A stretch of DNA of 8,821 nucleotides from Gammaproteobacteria bacterium (GTDB taxonomy: Bacteria; Pseudomonadota; Gammaproteobacteria; Arenicellales; JAHEKD01): NCBI GenBank assembly GCA_024638545.1, contig JAHEKD010000056.1, positions 1-8,821 of the forward strand, read 5' to 3'. The notes under the pieces are model-generated. The model saw only the letters and a program-made list of their open reading frames with translations, was not told the DNA's origin and ran no database searches. The position numbers were made by a program, and so were the translations under genes. Below are positions 6,083 to 8,821 of the stretch, piece after piece. How positions within the stretch are numbered: the first letter of the stretch is position 1; each line of letters opens with the position of its first letter.

Positions 6083-6538
6083 ATGAACGTAAAACAGCTT
6101 GAAGTTGCAAAACCGGGATTGGATGATAAAGAAAAGTGGCAAGCGCTTTATCGTGGATACGCCGATTTTTATCAAATGCCAATCAATGTCGGCATACTGG
6201 ATACGTTATGGAGGTGGATCCATGATGAGCAAAACCCTTTTTACTGTATAGTTGCCAAAGATGGTGCTGGCTACCTGCTTGGTTTTATGCACTTTCGGGC
6301 CATGCCGTCACCACTGCGGGGTGCAATGGTAGGTTTTCTTGATGATCTATTCGTCACCCCCACAGCCAGGGGGACGGGCGTTGTCAACGCGCTCTACAGT
6401 GAACTTGAAATACAGGGAAGAGAAAAAGGCTGGCCATTTATCCGCTGGATAACAGCAGAAAATAATTATCGGGCACGTGCCGTCTACGATCAGATCTCCA
6501 ACAAGACAAGCTGGCTCACCTACCAGCTGGACCTGTAA
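6083..6538 (+). CDS. GNAT-family N-acetyltransferase
   Basis: A 151-residue single-domain GNAT. The acetyl-CoA-binding motif A is LDDLFVTPTARGTGV (86-100), with the pyrophosphate-holding ARGTG loop. It is followed by motif B, WITAENNYRARAVYDQI, and the common ending SWLTYQL. Such enzymes move acetyl from acetyl-CoA to an amine; small amines, amino acids or antibiotics are all possible. It lies 9 nt after the GST gene and 11 nt before a second, unrelated GNAT. The ribosome site is weak (TTAGGTTAAG ahead of ATG 6083), so translation may depend on coupling. Confidence 0.88.
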   Translation: MNVKQLEVAKPGLDDKEKWQALYRGYADFYQMPINVGILDTLWRWIHDEQNPFYCIVAKDGAGYLLGFMHFRAMPSPLRGAMVGFLDDLFVTPTARGTGVVNALYSELEIQGREKGWPFIRWITAENNYRARAVYDQISNKTSWLTYQLDL

Positions 6539-6549
6539 GGTACGCGCAA

Positions 6550-7266
6550 ATGAATGATAATTCTCTGCCGCTCGGTTATGCGGTTGAAGCGCCCAGGCTG
6601 CTTGTCCGTCCGGAGGCCAGAACCTACGAGGGTCGTCATGTGTCAATGTCGCCGGTTGATCCTGAAGGCGATGTTGATGAGTTATTTGAATGCTCGCATG
6701 GCACTACTCAGATTGAGCAGCTATGGACGTATATGCCCTATGGACCGTTTGAAAATAAACATCAGATGAAAATTCATCTTGATGGCTGCGCTGAATCCAC
6801 CGATCCGCTTTTTTTCACGGTGACTGATAAAGCTTCTGAAAAAAAAACGGGCATGGTCAGTTTTTTGAATATCGTTGAAGTCCATCAGACAATTGAGCTT
6901 GGGCATATCTGGTATTCGCCACGTGTACAGCGCACTATGGTCAACACGGAAACCATCTATTTAATGCTTTGCGAATCATTTGATCATATTAACTATCGAC
7001 GAGTTGAGTGGAAATGTAACACCTTAAATGAAAAATCAAGACAGGCTGCACAGCGTTTGGGGTTTAGCTTTGAAGGTATTTTTTATAAGCACTTTATTAA
7101 TAAAAACCGAAATCGCAATACGGCCTGGTTTGCAATGCTTGATGATGACTGGGCAAACATAAAAGCAAATATGAAAAAATTATTGTATGGCCGCCAGGAT
7201 AGATTCTCACTTACTAGAGCGAATAAGCCGTTGCTGAGAGCTGAAGACTCGGGTGAAGCGCTTTAA
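6550..7266 (+). CDS. RimJ/RimL-type GNAT N-acetyltransferase
   Basis: A 238-residue GNAT of the COG1670 (RimJ/RimL-like) group. The signature is RRVEWKCNTLNEKSRQAAQRLGF (split over 150-172) with EG at 175-176, the N..S..A..LGF..EG pattern of this group. An IELGHIWYSP strand (116-124) precedes the CoA-binding loop, where the usual RGxG turn is replaced by RVQRTMVN (125-132), a departure that also occurs in YIR042C-like members. Known relatives acetylate protein N-termini or small amines. The C-terminal ~40 residues are basic and look extended. AAGG at 6537-6540 serves as a ribosome site, 9 nt ahead of ATG 6550. It is the last gene of the six-gene run, and a strong hairpin lies 15 nt after its stop. 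Confidence 0.87.
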   Translation: MNDNSLPLGYAVEAPRLLVRPEARTYEGRHVSMSPVDPEGDVDELFECSHGTTQIEQLWTYMPYGPFENKHQMKIHLDGCAESTDPLFFTVTDKASEKKTGMVSFLNIVEVHQTIELGHIWYSPRVQRTMVNTETIYLMLCESFDHINYRRVEWKCNTLNEKSRQAAQRLGFSFEGIFYKHFINKNRNRNTAWFAMLDDDWANIKANMKKLLYGRQDRFSLTRANKPLLRAEDSGEAL

Positions 7267-7421
7267 TTCCGTGAAAGCAAGGGGGACAGACCACGATTAT
7301 TTTTACGATAATTTTTCAAAATAATCGTGGTCTGTCCCCGACTGTCCACCTTCAATGCGGGCACTTCGCGCCTGTTTATCTCCTCGTCAAACAGGTTTTG
7401 ATCAATATCTTTGCCTGGCAT
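7263..7421 (-). pseudogene. Possible truncated gene start, interrupted by the REP hairpin
   Basis: On the minus strand, ATG 7421 opens a 52-codon frame. Its first half, KDIDQNLFDEEINRREVPAL, looks like real protein, but from about residue 27 it is made of translated REP hairpin and then ends within the stop of the plus-strand GNAT. It lies 35 nt downstream of the sorbitol-dehydrogenase-like gene on the same strand, where a second operon gene would be expected. The likely reading is the start of a gene whose remainder was lost when the repeat was inserted or the junction rearranged. I do not recognise the family, and no good ribosome site is seen. It could also be chance. Confidence 0.3.
7282..7339. 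repeat. REP-like hairpin, 22-bp perfect stem
   Basis: Bases 7282-7303 and 7318-7339 are exact reverse complements around a 14-base loop. The outer arm reads GGGGACAGACCACGATTAT. This arm belongs to a repeat seen widely in proteobacterial genomes, often associated with IS200-like REP transposases (RAYT); that link is from memory. No transposase is in this window. The position, 15 nt after the last gene of the operon, could also stop transcription or protect mRNA, although there is no clear T-run. Confidence 0.8.
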
Positions 7422-7456
7422 TTTTGCCCCGTTGGGTGTCTGAAATCATGTTCACC

Positions 7457-8230
7457 TTAGCTCATCCACTGTCCGCCATCGACATTGTAGGTTTGAGACA
7501 GGATGTAATCGGATTCACTTGAGGCAAGAAATATCGCCATGCCGGTGAGATCCTCGGGTGTGGCGAACCGACCGGCTGGCACACCCGCCGCAACTTCCGC
7601 TTTTTTCTGGCCGGGTATTTTGTTCTCCCATTTTGCAAACATCGCATCTACGTGATCCCAGTGTTCACCCTCGACAACGCCGGGTGCGATGGCATTGACG
7701 TTAATGCCGTGCTGTATTAGATTCAGACCTGCCGATTGCGTTAATGAGATCACCGCTGCTTTAGTCGAGCAGTATACTGCAACCAGGCTTTCGCCTCTGC
7801 GACCTGCCTGACTGGCCATGTTTATGATTTTGCCGCCGTGGCCCTGCCTGATCATTTGCCGGGCCGCTGCCTGCATAGTAAAGAGTGTGCCCGCTACGTT
7901 AACATCGTAAAGTCTGCTATAGCTGTCTCTGGTTATTTCGGCAATGGGTGCTGCATCAAACAAAGCGGCGTTATTTATGAGAATGTCAAGCTTTCCCGTC
8001 CTCTCTATCACCGCAGTCATGCAGTCGTCGATGCTGCCCTGGCTGGTGACATCCAGCCGTATTGCGTAGGCAGAGTCACCGATTTCAGCAGCAGCTTTTT
8101 CTGCAGCATCGAAATTTATATCGGCGATGGCAACGGTTGCGCCTTCATTGACATAGGCAGCGGCGAAAACTTTGCCTATGCCGCGGGCTGCGCCGGTTAT
8201 AAGCGCGGATTTTTCTTGAAGTCGTTTCAA
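7457..8230 (-). CDS. smoS: Sorbitol/L-iditol dehydrogenase-like SDR (SmoS type)
   Basis: A classical short-chain dehydrogenase of 257 residues with TGAARGIG (12-19) for NAD(P) binding and Asp37 after the second strand, which suggests NAD. It also has NNAA (86-89), Asn111, Ser140 in NMASQAG, and the YCSTK catalytic Tyr153/Lys157. The C-terminus, SQTYNVDGGQWMS, and ASQAGRRGESLVAVYCSTKAA (in part) closely resemble rhizobial/rhodobacterial sorbitol (L-iditol 2-) dehydrogenase SmoS, which oxidises sorbitol to fructose or galactitol to tagatose. TTG 8230 is preferred because the protein then begins MKRLQEKSALITG like the family, with GGGAG (8246-8242 on this strand) 11 nt ahead; a further upstream TTG (8254) would add eight unsupported residues. 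A TATAAT box at 8291-8286 is a plausible -10. No polyol transporter is in view. Substrate assignment is by family resemblance. Confidence 0.8.
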   Translation of the reverse strand: MKRLQEKSALITGAARGIGKVFAAAYVNEGATVAIADINFDAAEKAAAEIGDSAYAIRLDVTSQGSIDDCMTAVIERTGKLDILINNAALFDAAPIAEITRDSYSRLYDVNVAGTLFTMQAAARQMIRQGHGGKIINMASQAGRRGESLVAVYCSTKAAVISLTQSAGLNLIQHGINVNAIAPGVVEGEHWDHVDAMFAKWENKIPGQKKAEVAAGVPAGRFATPEDLTGMAIFLASSESDYILSQTYNVDGGQWMS

Positions 8231-8616
8231 TATTCTCTTACTCCCTGTTGTCAATATGTGAATTTTCGCACATCTTCAGCGAAAAATTATACCCGCCTGG
8301 ATGATTAGCCCGCATTTCTCATCTGACTACGTAGCGAGACGGTTAAAGGATGCGTCCTGTATGGGTTTTACGACCAAAGGCCGGCATTATGTTATCAGCA
8401 TATGTGCCGGCACAAGGGCCCGCCGGCATCGTTGACACGATGTCGAGGACCCTGACCGAGTAAAATGCCCACAGGGCGTGGCAAGGGACCGTCACAGTAG
8501 TCGGGTGGTGAGAAATGCGGACTAGAGCATGAGTCATTTTTTTCCGCCTCCAGTTTCGTTTACATGCAAGTCCTGTATCGCCGGTTACTGCTTTGCGCAA
8601 GGCTTGTATATGCGAT
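8231..8616. other. Intergenic stretch of 386 nt without a convincing gene
   Basis: This stretch lies between the membrane-protein stop and the dehydrogenase start, both on the minus strand. It contains the TATAAT element and short GC-rich inverted repeats (CATCGT at 8427-8432 with ACGATG at 8437-8442, and several CCGGCA/TGCCGG copies at 8380-8430). The open frames across it have no recognisable protein pattern, so I leave them out. A terminator for the membrane-protein gene may be here, but I cannot point to one with confidence. Confidence 0.5.
8286..8291 (-). promoter_or_regulatory. Candidate -10 box of the sorbitol-dehydrogenase-like gene
   Basis: On the minus strand the sequence reads GGGTATAATTTTTCGC, with a perfect TATAAT about 56 nt ahead of the preferred TTG start. 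The matching -35 region is poor (TGCGGG at 17 bp). This may therefore be a weak or activated promoter. Confidence 0.35.
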
Positions 8617-8821
8617 CTAGACTGCCGGTGCTCGTCCACCGATGCGCGTGAACAAAATGCCGGCGATAAAATAAATCATAAAGCAGATAACCAGGGTTTG
8701 AGTAAATCCCAAGTAGAGTGAGGCTACAAGACAGGCGGTGCCGCCTAAAACGGTGAAAAAACCATTGATCGCCCAGGCCCATCCAAATATACCGTTTGCA
8801 AGTCTGTGTGAGCGGGCAATA
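8617..8821 (-). CDS. C-terminal end of a polytopic membrane protein
   Basis: Only the last 67 residues are in the window; the gene continues past base 8821. They read as two hydrophobic helices: GIFGWAWAINGFFTVLGGT running into ACLVASLYLGF, and TLVICFMIYFIAGILF. They end in a short cytosolic-looking tail, TRIGGRAPAV, and TAG at 8617-8619. The GWAWAINGFFTVLG pattern resembles the last helices of large membrane proteins related to spermidine-synthase fusions (WAWGINGAASV type), but the evidence is too short to name it. It shares direction with the dehydrogenase gene downstream but is separated by about 390 nt, so co-transcription is doubtful. Confidence 0.7.
   Translation of the reverse strand, partial: IARSHRLANGIFGWAWAINGFFTVLGGTACLVASLYLGFTQTLVICFMIYFIAGILFTRIGGRAPAV

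Noticed and set aside
7282..7339. Hairpin as a simple intrinsic terminator
   Set aside because: The stem is far longer than usual and lacks a U-tract directly after it; the arm sequence points to a REP element, though it may still affect transcription.
7838..8308. Plus-strand 156-codon frame opposite the dehydrogenase
   Set aside because: It is antisense to a complete SDR gene with all catalytic residues, and has Cys/Ser-rich, non-family content.
8343..8639. Minus-strand 98-codon frame between the dehydrogenase and the membrane protein
   Set aside because: No recognisable domain, an odd composition, and overlap with the real C-terminal frame of the membrane protein.
8585..8782. Minus-strand 65-codon frame at the right edge
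   Set aside because: It is a shifted frame of the membrane-protein C-terminus; the neighbouring frame gives continuous hydrophobic helices.
1..8821. CRISPR array, tRNA, rRNA or riboswitch
   Set aside because: No spaced direct-repeat array, cloverleaf or conserved RNA core was seen on either strand.

Overview
The window looks chromosomal and Gram-negative, most likely from a free-living (perhaps marine or sediment) gammaproteobacterium. This is an inference from three things: a MocR-linked OsmC/cupin/flavin-oxidoreductase/GST/GNAT operon, a REP-type hairpin carrying a 'GGGGACAGACCACG' arm, and a C25 peptidase with an Asp-rich repeat-like segment. Nothing here fixes the species.

Layout. (1) Bases 1-848: the 3' end of a C25 (gingipain-type) cysteine peptidase, clearly more GC-rich than what follows. 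(2) Bases ~908-3192: an apparent lasso-peptide locus. A short precursor carries the leader pattern YxxPx(I/L)xxxG followed by a Gly-started core with Asp at ring position 8. Next comes a 608-residue asparagine-synthetase-like lasso cyclase (C protein). No B1 (RRE), B2 (transglutaminase-like leader peptidase) or D (ABC exporter) gene is visible, so this is an incomplete or split cluster. (3) Bases 3258-3847, minus strand: the wreck of a MocR/PdxR-type GntR-aminotransferase regulator, with a large part deleted, one nonsense codon and a frameshift. (4) Bases 3848-3939: a control region with 12-bp-spaced direct repeats and a plausible promoter. (5) Bases 3940-7266: a tight six-gene operon (OsmC-like peroxiredoxin, cupin, NimA-like flavin-binding protein, glutathione S-transferase, two GNAT acetyltransferases), probably once controlled by the ruined regulator. 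(6) Bases 7282-7339: a 22-bp-stem REP-like hairpin lying within a small minus-strand ORF. (7) Bases 7457-8230, minus strand: a polyol (sorbitol/L-iditol) dehydrogenase of the SmoS type. (8) Bases 8617-8821, minus strand: the C-terminal end of a polytopic membrane protein.

How the genes relate. The lasso precursor and cyclase form one functional pair: the cyclase would activate the ring Asp of the core as an acyl-adenylate and join it to Gly1 once another enzyme has removed the leader. The operon at 3940-7266 reads as a detoxification and small-molecule acylation set acting on peroxides, electrophiles and amines. Its neighbouring MocR relic suggests earlier PLP-dependent control that has been lost.

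The most interesting item is the lasso pair. The leader matches the family spacing exactly, except that the near-universal Thr at position -2 is Ile, and the dedicated leader-processing proteins are missing from the visible neighbourhood.
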